From Ricinus communis (taxonomy: Eukaryota; Streptophyta; Magnoliopsida; Malpighiales; Euphorbiaceae): 64,000 bases of DNA. Below are positions 1 to 11,649 of this stretch, piece after piece; the first letter of the stretch is position 1, and every line of letters starts with the position of its first letter. Where the stretch lies: positions 21,142,001-21,206,000 of the forward strand of contig NC_063257.1 of the NCBI RefSeq assembly GCF_019578655.1. Reading direction: 5' to 3'. The position numbers were made by a program, and so were the translations under genes. The notes under the pieces are model-generated. The model was not told where the DNA came from, made no database searches, and saw only the letters and a program-made list of their open reading frames with translations.

Positions 1-905
1 ATCTGGATAGCAAATCTTGTCGGAGAGGAGCTGGCAGAGTGCTTAAATGGGTATGACGAGCTTGCGGATTTTACCCTTCGTTCATGGCTGATTGATTATA
101 CCTCGTTCATCCCGTAGTTGTTGGGGACTTTACCTCTCAGCGACGACACTGTTGTCCGGGTATTTTTCCAAATTATTTGGGATTTCTCTTTCTTACCATG
201 TACTCCTCTTCAATTCACATATTTATAGCTTGTTCGTTAAGCCCTTGCTATCTACAAGCCTACTGAAGGACGAACTTCTCGACATAGCCAGCGTTCACTG
301 GTTCATCTACTAATGTAACTTTTGAGGCACCACCACGGCTATGATCAAATGTAGTTTCAAGAGTTGTCTCATTCCCTCTGAATCTAATGGTTTTGTATTG
401 GATTCTACTCGGCGTGATAGAGCACCGTCTCACCATGGACCGGTATTTTCCTTCGGAGTTCATCCCGAGCCACTGCACTCATGTAAGCTTTTGCCTTCCT
501 TTTGCATTTTCATCATTTTGGCTTTCCTTAAGAGGTTAATGACATATATACAAATACAGGTTTAGAGGGATTAGTTTGAGCATGTACATCGACTAGTCGG
601 GGTCTGCAAGGAGACAGTTCTTCATCCTTGGCGAGGATTGACGGGTAAGAAAATAAATTATGATTTATGTAATATTGTACGTATGCATATATGCGGAAAT
701 ATGCTAACTAACTCTCCTTTTTGGGTTTTCATCAAAGAGACCATGAGGGACTGCAGGCGCACTTGGATGGCTAGCAATATTAGCTTGATGTTCAGTAACG
801 ACGGATTGATGCCCTGACTCTTCAGTTATCGCCATTACAGACCCAAGGGATGGATGCTGATTCGGACGATGAGATGGATAGTCCGGGAGGGAACTCCCGC
901 TTCTG
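1..905 (+). pseudogene. Unrecognised decayed, splice-like coding remnant
   Basis: No family recognised. Short open stretches on the plus strand are separated by intron-like pieces with GTAAG.../...CAG borders, for example GTAAGC after about 482 to a CAG at about 560, and GTAAGA at about 646 to AAAG at about 738. The last stretch, about 745-899, reads with stops in one frame as a Gln/Leu-rich segment followed by an acidic tail (DADSDDEMDSPGG) and a stop, which looks like a protein C-terminus. In-frame stops show that it is dead. It may be a plant transposase or a captured host fragment. It flanks the left side of element E1, so it could be the sequence into which E1 inserted, but I found no matching target duplication. 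Confidence 0.3.
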
Positions 906-1560
906 ACTTCCCTTTATTTATACTTTTGCTTCTTTTTTTATTGCTTTTTTTTGTCCTTAACTTTTGCCTAAGCCGCCCTTTCAGGTTTTCAGCTGAGCAG
1001 ACTTTATTTTTTCCTAAGCCATGCTTTCGGGTTTCCAACTTAGCTTCTTTTTCTTTTCTTTTTCTTTTTCTTCTTCTTTTTTTTTTACTTACTTCTTTTT
1101 GTAAATTTAGCTGCTTCAAATATTGATTCCCCATTAGCCTTACTTGATTTGGGAACTAGCTGCTCTTATCTAAAAATGCAAATGCACATTATGGGAAAAT
1201 AAAATATTATGCTTCTTTCTCAGATCTCATTTACTTTGCTTTGAATTTTTAGTCTTGCTTTCCTTTCAGTTAATGTGTGAAATGACAAACAAACATATGT
1301 ATGTTTGATAACAATTCAAGATAATATTTATTCATTCAATAAAAAAGCCCAGATATGAACATTTTGATTTCTCACGACATAACTCTTGTCATCAGCCAGT
1401 GTTTTTAGGTTTTCTAGTTGACTATTTTATCTTTTTTGCACTGACAATTGCCTGATCAGCCTTTTCAAGTTTTCCGATCAGCAGGCTATATTTTTCTATT
1501 ATTATTTATTTCTTTTCTACGCTTTGTATTTCCTAAGAGGATCTATATTGATTGGTTCAG
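906..1560 (-). other. E1 3' non-coding region with polypyrimidine tracts
   Basis: There is no gene here. The plus strand is T/C-rich with long T runs (about 930-1090). A loosely repeated phrase, of the type CCTGATCAGCCTTTTCAAG and CGATCAGCAGG, recurs around 970, 1020 and 1450. From about 1145 rightward it resembles the same region of E2 (about 36855-37270). Open frames across this stretch are only poly-Leu or poly-Lys/Arg products of the T-rich sequence. Confidence 0.6.
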
Positions 1561-2560
1561 TGAACTCATTCCACTCCAGGTTTGAGATCTTGGTACCACC
1601 TCTAAGCAGAATCTTCTTGACTAGTATGGACCTTTCCAATTTAGCCTGAACTTTCCTCTCGGGTTGAATGGGGTAGGTCTTGTATCCTTCAAAACCATAT
1701 CACCAGCTCTAATCTTTCCTGGCTTTACCTTCTTATTGAATGCCCTAGCTATCCTCTTTTGATACAACTATATGTGGTATAGGGCTTTCATCATTTTCTC
1801 ATCAATCAAGGCCATTTGCTGGTACCTTTGCTCGGTCCACTAATACTCTAGTATTTCTGCCTCCAGCATAACTTTTAAGATTTCAATTCTAACTCAACTG
1901 GCAATACCGCCTCAGTTCCATAAACCAATGAGTATGGTGTCTGCCTAATCGACATTCGTTTGGTTGTTCAATATCCCCAAAGCGCAAAGAGTAATTGAAA
2001 TGACCAATCTTTGTGATTTCATACAATCTTTGAAAGTATTTTCTTTAGATTCTTGTTGGCTACCTCTAATGCTCCATTCGCTTGAGGTCTATATGGAGAA
2101 GACCTATGATGCTCGATCTTATACTCCGCTAGCAGGTCTGCTATCTCACTCATGAATTGCATCGTGTTATCCGTCGCAACATGATGCGAGACTCCTATCT
2201 GCAGATCAGGTTCCTTTCTATGAATCTGGCCATTTATCTTACCCCTACGGTGGTGAACGATTCGGCCTCGACCCATTTTGTATAGTAATTGATGGCTACG
2301 ACTATGAACTAATGGCCATTCGAAAGAGGCTTTATTTCTCCAATAATATCAATACCCCAAGCTGCAAAAGGCTAAGGAGAGATCAAGTTGTGCAACTTGG
2401 TAGGAGGCACATAACTCAAGTTACTGTATAGCTAGCACTCTCGACATTTCATCACTGATGCTATACAATCCTTCTCCTTCGTCAACCAGTAATAAATCTT
2501 ACCGCATGATCTTCCTGGTTAACATAATTTCGCTCATGTGAGGCCCGCACACTCCTTTGG
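1560..2560 (-). pseudogene. E1 integrase remnant
   Basis: The clearest piece is the frame over 2019-2276. It carries the integrase core segment with ATDNTMQF (second catalytic Asp), HHRSSPYRPQANGALE (ending in the catalytic Glu) and NKNLKKIL, typical of Ty3/Gypsy DDE integrases. The C-terminal part (about 1570-1800) and the N-terminal zinc-binding part (about 2400-2560) can be aligned by eye with the corresponding parts of E2. Multiple stops and frame changes separate the pieces, so no active enzyme is encoded. Confidence 0.8.
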
Positions 2561-2989
2561 GTATATCCTTTATTACTACTTGAGCTTCTATCTTAGTTAT
2601 ATACTGGAGCTGTACACCCGACATCATCCTCCTATACAGGGATTCCCTCGTGGCTGATGTAGTTCCTAGCTTGGACTCACAGTGCATATCTTTCCTTGGC
2701 TATCGCTTCCTTTAGATACTTCTTATCTTCTATGAACTTCTTCAGATCGTAGAACCATGTCTTCTCTTCTAGTCCCATATGAACTTGCATAACTCTATTC
2801 CCTTAATAGCAAGGCACACCTGACTTCACGATCACCAAAGGTTTCATTGATAGCTATGACGGATTGACCCACATGGATGATAGGATGATAGAGTAGCCAG
2901 CATGTCTGCCATTTGATTCTCATCTTGAGGCAAGTGTATAAAGGAACACTTGGAGAAGTTCCACACTAAAGTCTTGAAATAGTTGACAT

Positions 2990-3526
2990 ACGACTTCGAC
3001 CTTTCTTCTTTTACTTTCCATTCCTCGAGGGCTTATTGGATCCCCAGCATTAGATCCTCATAAACCATTAAATATTTAACTCCTGCTACCACGACCGCTT
3101 CTAATCCAAATAAACATGTTTCATACTCCGCCATATTATTAGTCACTTTAAAGTCCAACCTTTTGGCCATCGGTAGCATTTCCCCCTTTAGCATGATCAA
3201 AACTACCCCTAAACCTGCACTTTTCGCGTTCACAGCTCCATCGAAGTACATCTTCCATTCTTGTATTTTGATTGCCCCCAGATTCTCATTAAGGAATTCC
3301 AAATCCCAAGGGTCATCCCATTTAATCGCGTTCTGGGCTAAATATTGGCCACAGCCCTACCTTTAACTACCTTCTTGATTATGTACTCAATGTGAATTCT
3401 GTTAGGAGCACCAACCATCTAGCCAACTTTCTTGTGAGGGACGGAGTCTCGAATAAGTACTTCAAAGGGTTTATCTTTAAAATTGCTTGCACCTTGTAAG
3501 ATTGGAAGTAGTGCCTCAACTTCCTT
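2990..3526 (-). pseudogene. E1 Tat-type additional RNase H remnant
   Basis: The frame 3033-3302 reads MYFDGAVNAKSAGLGVVLI, then NNMAEYETCLFGLEAVVVAG and VYEDLML. This is the pattern of the RNase H that Tat/Ogre elements carry between the ordinary RNase H and integrase. The YFDGA start keeps the first acidic residue, and MAEYE keeps the Glu. The same domain occurs in E2 (38334-38624). Stops flank it on both sides. The LTR insertion at 3532 cuts the pol gene just upstream in reading direction. Confidence 0.8.
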
Positions 3527-3531
3527 GTAGC

Positions 3532-5029
3532 TGATGTGTGCTACTCGTGTTAGCTACAATCTAAGGCAGTGTACCTATCGATGCAGTCTAGCACTAATGG
3601 CGAGTATCAAGGTCGTATTCCTCGGGAAAGCGAAAGCCCAGAGTTACTTCTTTGTTCTTTGTTATATTAACCTAAAATGGATGATGAATAAATTCTAAAC
3701 TAACTATTAACTACGAGCTAAGTTCTAAGGGAGATGCAGGAGTAATTGATAAGTGAAATAATCAAGACAAGAAGACAAACCCAAAGGGAATCTAAACTAG
3801 TTGGCATCCGAACAAAAGATAAAGGATCAGTGAGTCTAATTATGCTACCCGTGGATTTATTCTTAATCAATTCGGTTTCTCTCTCGAGATAACCGAATTC
3901 CTAAACCTAATAACCCAAAGTTGGAATCTCTTCCTAACGATTGATTCTTAAATTAGCATTAAGCTTTAATCCACCTCTATTAAGCTTTGTTAATTCTTAA
4001 TCCGGCTAGTTAATTATCCTTATCTCTAAGCGATTATTAACCAGTTCTTGTTATTCAAAGTTCCAATTGCCAAACGGATTTCTCAATCTCATAAAGCAAT
4101 CTAAACATCACAATTCACAACGTCTCATGAATAATGCATAATCTTATTCATACTGAAAACAAGAAGAATACAAAACCAACTCAAACAATCCAACAATATA
4201 ATATCAAGCCAACATAGTAAAGAAATCCCAATGGATTAAATCAGTCTAGCTAAACATGTTCATGTTTAAAACAATCTAGGAAATCAATTACAATGAAAGA
4301 ATAATGAAAATAAAACATGTACACCCTTTTCTCTCGAATTGGATGAATACCCAAACTGGATCTACACTTTGATTAATCTCCCAAACTGCCTCTTGAATTG
4401 CTCCACTATCGTTTTTGCACTCGGAATCTTACGATTCCGGGATTCTTACCACCGCAACTCTCTCTCGCACTCAAGATTGCGTAGAACCGAACTAGCCACT
4501 AGGGCTCAATGTCACTCTTTTCCCCTCTCCTCTTAAGAAAAACTCATTTTTTCTTATATATTTAACTCAAGACGGCCGTGTTCAAGGCTACCAAAGACGG
4601 CCAAGTCCAGCCGGCCGAAATCGTGGATCTCACCAAGTAGGGTTTCACCACGGCCGTGTTCCTCCCGTGTTGGCCACCACGGGCCGTGGTTTCTCCTTGT
4701 TGGCCACCACGGGCCGCGGTCAAGGCCGTGGTGGCTACGGAAACCGTGCCCAAAGTGCCAATTTCAAGAATCAAAGTTAATGGTTGAGCACGGCCGAGTC
4801 CAGGCCGTGCTCAATGTATGCATTACGGGCTCTTGTCCGATCTTGATGAATTCTCGTCCGTTTCCGCACGTATTGATCTATAATTGCTTAAACAACGATG
4901 ATGGTCCTATAAATGTTCCTGAAATGCAAAAGAACATAAAACACGGGTGATCTAGGAATAAAAGCACAATAATTGCTAAGAACATACGCAATAATATGCA
5001 AGTAAATATGTGTAAAACTATGCTTATCA
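3532..5029 (-). repeat. 3' LTR of the nested non-autonomous element
   Basis: This is 1498 bp, starting TGATGTGTGC and ending GCTTATCA on the plus strand. It matches 8262-9726 almost base for base with small indels. It holds a GC-rich cluster (about 4570-4825) with repeated CACGGCCGTG-like palindromes in an otherwise AT-rich sequence. Confidence 0.92.
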
Positions 5030-5044
5030 AATTACCCCACACTT
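5030..5044 (-). other. Polypurine tract of the nested element
   Basis: On the minus strand AAGTGTGGGGTAATT lies directly before the 3' LTR. This is the usual form of the PPT in Athila/Tat-type Gypsy elements, and it sets the element's orientation. Confidence 0.75.
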
Positions 5045-6800
5045 AAGCTATTGCTTGTCCTCAAGCAATTAACAACTCACCTCATAAAACTACAGTTAGC
5101 AATTCCTTTCAGTTTATGCCCCTAGTCCACAACAGAGAGTATTCAACACATCTCAAAGGATACTCAATCATAAATCAAATTACAAATCATTAACAAAGAA
5201 TGGAAATAATATTAATGCATGAGTAACTTAAATGACAACTCAACACCAACATCATGAACCAATGCCTCACAGGGATCACTCAAGTCGCTCAAAGTGTATA
5301 TTAGGTAAACAACAGATCCCTCAAAGCAAATGCACAAGACCCGCTCACCATAAGCTTGCTCATAAATCATATCTTCGCTACTGTGAATAAGTAAATACCA
5401 AAATCAAAGGGTCTTTACCAAGGTTGAAATGGGGCTAAGGTAAAGGTACGGAGATTTGGATAGAAGTGTGAAAGTACGGAATTCGTATGCGATAAACAAT
5501 ATTATATGCTCAAAGGATTAAATGCCTAAGATCACAAAAAGAATAATTCACTAAAATCCCTACTTCATAGAATAACGCTCGCAAATGCTCTAAATCCAAT
5601 AAAAAGATAAATAATTAAAGAGATTTGTTTATTATATATTCTTTTTTTTTTCTTCTTCTTCTTTTTTTTCTCTTTTTTTTTTTTTTTTATAATAATGAAC
5701 TAGCAGTTTATTAGTGACTACAACTCGAATAAACATAAAGAATAACAAATACAAATTGGATCAAAGGGAGCATTTAAAATATCAAAAAGATTTAGTGAAT
5801 TTACCAACATAGCAACTAGCATTTTAATCCCACATAAAGTCGAACATATCACAGAAAGAAATTCCAGCATAAGGGTAAAGGAAAGATAAATGTAAAGAAT
5901 GGTATAATTGAAGTGTATAGGTGTAGATTATGAAGAAAAGGTTAAGGCTCAAAAATTGGCTAACTAATGGAAACATAAGGTGGTAGGCTTTTGGTCAAAT
6001 GTGGGGAATCCTAAATCGCCCAAATCATCTCATGGTATTCACAATATTCATGTAACTTCAACATGCATTACAAAGCAAGTTCTAGGAGCAAAGTTAAGTA
6101 CAATGCACACTCAAACAAGAAATATAAAGAGCATAAGCATAATGAATGCTCAACTGGCTCAAAATCTCACTTTCAGGTGTGGTATTAGGTGCAGTTGGTT
6201 CGAAACATCATTAATTGAATCATAATTTAAGAAACACATGCATATGATATTATCAACGTTCTAAGTTAAAATTCGACAATTCGAAAAATAATTAAATAAC
6301 ACCGGTTTAACCCGACAGGGTTGATGTGTAAAACACCATAAATTGTTTTCCAAGGACAATGAACAACAAAGAAAAGTAACTACAATTCTATAAATCAAGT
6401 CATCAATCAGCTCAAAATTAGCATACTCAAGTGCATAAAAACACAATGTCCTAACATCTCCTAAAAATACACAACACCTAGCCATAGCAATTAACAATCC
6501 ATATAAGAGATTAGGGTTTACCCATAAGCACCCCACACTTAAAGAACACACTGTCCTCATTGTAAAATGTTATGGATACCCCGCATGGAATGCTCAACTA
6601 AGAGAACAAAAGCAATACAATCCAAGTGCATGACATGTATGAAAAATAAAGTAAATAAATACAGAAAAATAAAAAGATCTAGGGGATCGCCTGATCATCC
6701 ATCGGCCGATGTCAGGAAATTCAAAGGCCTCCCCAGAGAATCAAAATAATAAAATAAAGAAATAAAATCAAAACTGAAAATATGAAAACTAAAACTAATA
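5045..6800 (-). other. Non-coding interior of the nested element
   Basis: There is no recognisable gene. It is AT-rich with a long T/C tract at about 5641-5690, and open frames are short and unlike any known domain. It corresponds to the long 3' non-coding region found in Athila-like elements. Confidence 0.6.
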
Positions 6801-6807
6801 AAATATT

Positions 6808-7829
6808 TCAAAACAAAAGGTTAAAAAAATTAGAAATTAAAGATAAAAATTGGGGTGCCTCCCAAAAGCGCTTCTTTTTGATGTGATGAGTCTTCTTAGC
6901 TGGACTCATGGTGAAAAGCAAATGGGCGTGATCGATGACCATCCATCCTTCTTCCAAGCAAATGGCTTCAAATATCCGCTTAGAGGGATAATCGTCAACT
7001 TCCTCTTCCCGACAGTCAAGCAAGTCATGATGATGGGCAAAACTCGCCTCGTATAATTGCACGTAGTCATGATGTTTCAGGGCTCTTCCAATTTGAAAGC
7101 TAGAGTTTCAACAATTGGAAGGATTGACGGTTGGGCAATTTCTTCAGGAGTGTTGATGGTTTTCTTCAGTCCCTGGCTTGGTTCTCTTGCTAGAAGAAAC
7201 TCGAGCTCCTCCAAGACTTCTTTATTGGATAACTCATGCTCATCTTCCATCATCGAAGGGACTTGTGGAAAATCTACCAACAATTCCTCTAACTCGCAAC
7301 TCAAAGATCATCAACTGTACATTCCCGCTGATAGTCTTTCGGAGGAATTATGTTCGCCTCTTCCTTTCCGGTTCCAACTCCATGTTCAAGAGATCGTCCC
7401 GCATGGAAGCATCATCATCAAACATAGTAGATAAACCAGGAAAAATTCTCACCCGAACGCAAAGTGATGGTGCTCAAATGCTCCTCGGATTCAGTGAGTG
7501 TTTGATGGAGTTTCCAATTGCTCTGCCGCTAAGAATCGAAAGATCAAGCCTACTTGATGCTCTATGTTCTTAATCGAGGCTTGTTGATCTTCAAGTATCC
7601 TCTCCGTTTGTTGGAATCATCATCAAGACTTGTAATGAACCTCATCATCGGCCTCCTCCGACACTAACTCTTCATCTTGGGTCGAAGGTGCAACATTAGG
7701 CCGATGTAGTTGCTGAATTCCTAGTGGTTCTTGGCCATCTAAGCTCCATCCAAAGGGTGAATGAGTGCTCCACTCTTGATTGTAGGTGCTTCCATACGAG
7801 TCATTTGGCCAACTTCTCGTATAATTCAC
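6808..7829 (-). pseudogene. Gag/pol-like coding remnant of the nested element
   Basis: Minus-strand fragments are reminiscent of Athila/Tat-type polyproteins. 7623-7829 contains STYNQEWSTHSPFGWS, like the Asn/Tyr/Trp-rich end of such gag proteins. 7077-7304 is an acidic Glu/Leu-rich stretch. 6808-7062 ends with KKKRFWEAPQF near a GGGAGGCACCCC-like sequence that often follows the coding region in these elements. No protease, RT, RNase H or integrase motif is present. Assignment to a lineage is inferred from these short similarities and from the PBS and PPT. Confidence 0.5.
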
Positions 7830-8238
7830 CCGCTCACGCTATAAGAACAATGAGCAACATCACTATACAATGGACAATCATTACACACATGTAAACCACA
7901 ACAAAATTCATAAAAGACTTAAGATGAAAGGATAGGAGAAGAGAGTTGATCGGTAGCCCTGCAAAACGATTCCACTCGAGCATCTAAAGATGCACGGGCA
8001 TCCCAATTTTTAGCACTTTCTTGGTTCCTGATCCCATTTTCCAATGTATCATACAAAGAGTTTAAATTTAGCATTGAACCTCTTTATCATTCACTATATG
8101 AATCATAAACTTAAACTAAATAAATATGTACAAATAAAATAAAATAAATAAACAAATAAAAAAAAATCATAAAATAATAAGAAAGAAAAAAAATGGCTAA
8201 ATTAACAAATAGCAAATTTCACTCTAGTTTTCAAACAA
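7830..8238 (-). other. Leader of the nested element
   Basis: AT-rich sequence between the PBS and the first coding remnant; no gene seen. It includes A-rich runs at about 8100-8190. Confidence 0.5.
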
Positions 8239-8255
8239 TTCCCCAAGAACGGCCA
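8239..8255 (-). other. Primer binding site of the nested element (degenerate)
   Basis: The minus strand reads TGGCCGTTCTTGGGGAA a few bases inside the 5' LTR. It resembles the tRNA-Asp-complementary PBS used by several plant Gypsy lineages, with a 2-bp deletion and a few changes. The position is right for a PBS; the tRNA assignment is from memory. Confidence 0.6.
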
Positions 8256-8261
8256 AAAACT

Positions 8262-9726
8262 TGATGTGTGCTACTCGTGTTAGCTACAATCTAAGGCAAA
8301 GTGTACCTATCGATGCGCCTAGCACTAATGGCGAGTATCAAGGTCGATTCCTCGGAAAGCGAAAGCCCAGAGTTACTTCTTTGTTCTTTGTTATATTAAC
8401 CTAAAATGGATGATGAATAAATTCTAAACTAACTATTAACTACGAGCTAAGTTCTAAGGGAGATGCAGGAGTAATTGATAAGTGAAATAATCAAGACAAG
8501 AAGACAAACCCAAAGGGAATCTAAACTAGTTGGCATCCGAACAAAAGATAAAGGATCAGTGAGTCTAATTATGCTACCCGTGATCTATTCTTAATCAATT
8601 CGGTTTCTCTCTCGAGATAACCGAATTCCTAAACCTAATAACCTAAAGTTGGAATCTCTTCCTAACGAATGATTCTTAAATTAGCATTAAGCTTTAATCC
8701 GCCTCTATTAAGCTTTGTTAATTCTTAATCCGGCTAGTTAATTATCCTTATCTCTAAGCGATTATTAACCGGTTCTTGTTATTCAAAGTTCCAATTGCCA
8801 AACGGATTTCTCAATCTCATAAAGCAATCTAAACATCACAATTCACAACGTCTCATGAATAATGCATAATCTTATTCATACCGAAAACAAGAAGAATACA
8901 AAACCAACTCAAACAATCCAACAATATAATATCAAGCCAACATAGTAAAGAAATCCCAATGGATTAAATCAGTCTAGCTAAACATGTTCATGTTTAAAAC
9001 AATCTAGGAAATCAATTACAATGAAAGAATAATGAAAATAAAACATGTACACCCTTTTCTCTCGAATTGGATGAACAGCTCAAACTGGATCTACACTTTG
9101 ATTAATCTCCCAAACTGCCTCTTGAATTGCTCCACTACTGTTTGCACTCGGAATCTTACGATTCCGGGATTCTACCACCGCAACTCTCTCGCACTCAAGA
9201 TTGTGCGAAACCGAACTAGCCACTAGGGCTCAATGTCACTCTTTTTCTCCTCCCCTCTTAAGAAAAACTCATTTTTCTTATATATTTAACTCAAGACGGC
9301 CAAAGTCCAGCCGGTCAAACCGTGGATCTCACTAAGTAGGGTTTCACCACGGCTGTTCCTCCCCGTGTTGGCCACCACGGGCCGTGGTTTCTCCTTGTTG
9401 GCCACCACAGCCGCGGTCAAGGCCGTGGTGGCTACTAAACCGTGCCCAAAGTGCCAATTTCAAGAATTAAAGCCAATGGTTAAGCACGGCCAGAGTCCAG
9501 GCCGTGCTCAATGTATGCATTGCGGGCTCTTGTCCGATCTTGATGAATTCTCGTCCGTTTCCGCACGTATTGATCTATAATTGCTTAAACAACGATGATG
9601 GTCCTATAAATGTTCCTGAAATGCAAAAGAACATAAAACACGGGTGATCTGGGAATAAAAGCACAATAATTGCTAAGAACATACGCAATAATATGCAAGC
9701 AAATATGTGTAAAACTATGCTTATCA
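8262..9726 (-). repeat. 5' LTR of the nested non-autonomous element
   Basis: This is 1465 bp, TG...CA, paired with 3532-5029. A GC-rich palindrome cluster lies at about 9295-9515. The target duplication GTAGC follows at 9727-9731, after which E1 pol sequence resumes. Confidence 0.92.
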
Positions 9727-9731
9727 GTAGC

Positions 9732-10800
9732 CCATATCATAGTTAGGCACGTCTTCTCCACAAGGTTGTACTTTGACTCGTAAGGTAGCAACTTCTTGCT
9801 AAGGTAATAGACCAAATACTCCACGTTGTTAGGTCCGCACTATAGTACCATTGCCCTTATAGCTTCTTCTTCCAAGGCCAGGTATAGGATTAGCGGCTTT
9901 GCCATCCTTTAGCGGCTTGAGTACTAGTGGCTTCATCAAGAATTCCTTAATTTTGTCGAAGGCCTCCTAACAGTGTTTATCCCACATAATGGACTGATGT
10001 TTTCTCAGAAGCTTGAAGATGGATCACAGACCATCAAGAGCTTGAAAATGAACCTGCTAATATATTGTAGATGTCCTAGGAAAACTCTAACTTCCATTTC
10101 TATTTTTAGCGCAGCATCTCTTGAATGGCTCTGACTTTATCTGAGTTGATCTCAATACCTCTCTGACTCACTATGTGCCCTAGCAGCTTGCTTGATGTAG
10201 CTCCAAACACACTCTTCTTCAAGTTAAGCCTCAGGTTATACTTTTCCACCCGTCCTAAGAACTTATTAAGAGCTTGGAAGTGCCATTCCCTTGTTTCAGA
10301 CTTTACCATCATGACATCTATATATAACTCCACCTCCTTATGCATCATGTCATGAAACAAGGTAGTGGCTACTCTCTGATAAGTTATCCATATGTCCTTT
10401 AGTCCAAAAGGCATAACCTTATAGCAGTATGTTCCTCACATAGTGATGAATAATGTCTTCAGCTTGTCCACTACTACCATTATAATTTAATTGTATCCGG
10501 AGAACCCATCCGTATAGGAGTACATTGCGTCTGAAGCAACACTATCAACTATCACATCTATGTGAGGAAGCGGAAAGTCATCCTTAGGGCATGCTTTGTT
10601 CAAGTTCTGGTGGTCCACACACATTCCAACTTTACCATCCTTTTTTAGGACTAGGACAATGTTTGCCAACCACTTTGGATAGTCAACCACGTTGAGAAAA
10701 TTAGCCTTGACCTGCTTAGCAACCTCTTCTCGTATCTTTTCTACCCATTCCGGCCTTAGTCTTCTCATCTTCTACTCGACTGACTTAATGTGTGAGTAGG
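9732..10800 (-). pseudogene. E1 reverse transcriptase / RNase H remnant
   Basis: The frame 10487-10768 carries the start of the RT domain (PEWVEKIREEVAKQ, VLKKDGKVGMCVDHQNLNKACPKDDFPLP). The frame 10106-10414 carries MPFGLK, the active-site region and LGHIVSQRGIEI. The catalytic YxDDM motif is altered to YIDVMM, so the second Asp is lost. RNase H sequence follows to 9732, where the 6.2-kb insertion interrupts it and it resumes at 3526. This is a dead copy of a Tat-lineage pol. Confidence 0.85.
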
Positions 10801-11649
10801 TTGGATATGGTGCTCCGCTGTTTTTCTATCTAGACTTGACATGTCGTCATAGGACCAAGCAAATATCTCTTTTCTTTTCTCTATTATTCTTTCAAACTCT
10901 CTCCTTTACTCAGGAGTTATATCATGAGTTATCAGAATATTATGTGGATTTACATTTGTGCCTAAATTAAATGAATCAATTTGAATGGAATTGATGTCAA
11001 ACATGCATATGTCATGATTATCAAAAGGTACACTACCATCAAGAAAAATATCACACAAGTAAGCAAAGTTGTTCATATCATTGATCTTAAGAAGGAAAGA
11101 AACATCGTCCTCATAAATGTCAGACGTTATTACATCATCGTCATAAAATACATCAATGATATTATTTTCTATTAGAGCAGCTAGCTCCTCTTAGCTGATC
11201 CTCTTCATTTGAGTGGTAGGCTCTTCCACCTTCAATTCTTTCATCTTGGTGGTGACCTTCTCACGGACTTCTTTGATACTTAGCTTGATCATCCTGTCGA
11301 CTATCAGGTCCTTGAAAATCTCAAACCTCGGTATCTCGGTCCAAGCTACACAAATAGGTTTAGGCTTCCTAGAGTAAGGCTTGAACTCCTAGACGAACAC
11401 GTCTTTTAGAGTCTTACCCTTTGGCTTGCCTTTGTCTTCCTCCTAAGAATACCCTAAACCTCATCGAGTCTTATAACCTTTAAAGTCTAGCAGCTCCGCA
11501 ACACCCTGCTGATTCTTTCCTAGCCCTATTCCAAGCATGAAGTTTATTTTCTTGAACATGCTAGCTACTTTAGGATCCATGTAGTCCTTGTACAGAACTG
11601 CCACTTGGAATCTAGTAGGGGCATCCACCTCTTTGATAGTTTCTTAAAT
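10801..11649 (-). other. E1 inter-domain pol sequence, decayed
   Basis: No long frame survives. The same stretch is recognisable in E2 (about 39950-40760), including the phrase around ATATCATGAGTTATCAGAATAT, so it belongs to E1 between protease and RT. Confidence 0.6.

Larger units (their letters stand above)
3532..9726 (-). mobile_element. Non-autonomous LTR retrotransposon nested in E1
   Basis: Two long direct repeats of nearly the same sequence (3532-5029 and 8262-9726), each starting TG and ending CA, flank a 3.2-kb interior. The 5-bp target duplication GTAGC is perfect (3527-3531 and 9727-9731). Orientation is minus: a PBS-like site sits beside the right LTR and a purine-rich PPT beside the left. 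The interior keeps only short gag-like coding remnants and no RT, integrase or protease that I can see. It therefore resembles a LARD-type or internally deleted Gypsy element that would have been moved by enzymes of another element. The closely similar LTRs suggest a fairly recent insertion. E2 preserves the corresponding uninterrupted site near 38905. Confidence 0.9.

Noticed and set aside
835..1134. Open frames of about 90-100 codons on both strands
   Set aside because: Poly-Leu/Phe and poly-Lys/Arg products of a T-rich tract; no domain, and inside E1's non-coding 3' region.
7178..7573. 131-codon plus-strand open frame in the nested element
   Set aside because: No recognisable domain, antisense to the gag-like remnants, and within a coding-poor retroelement.
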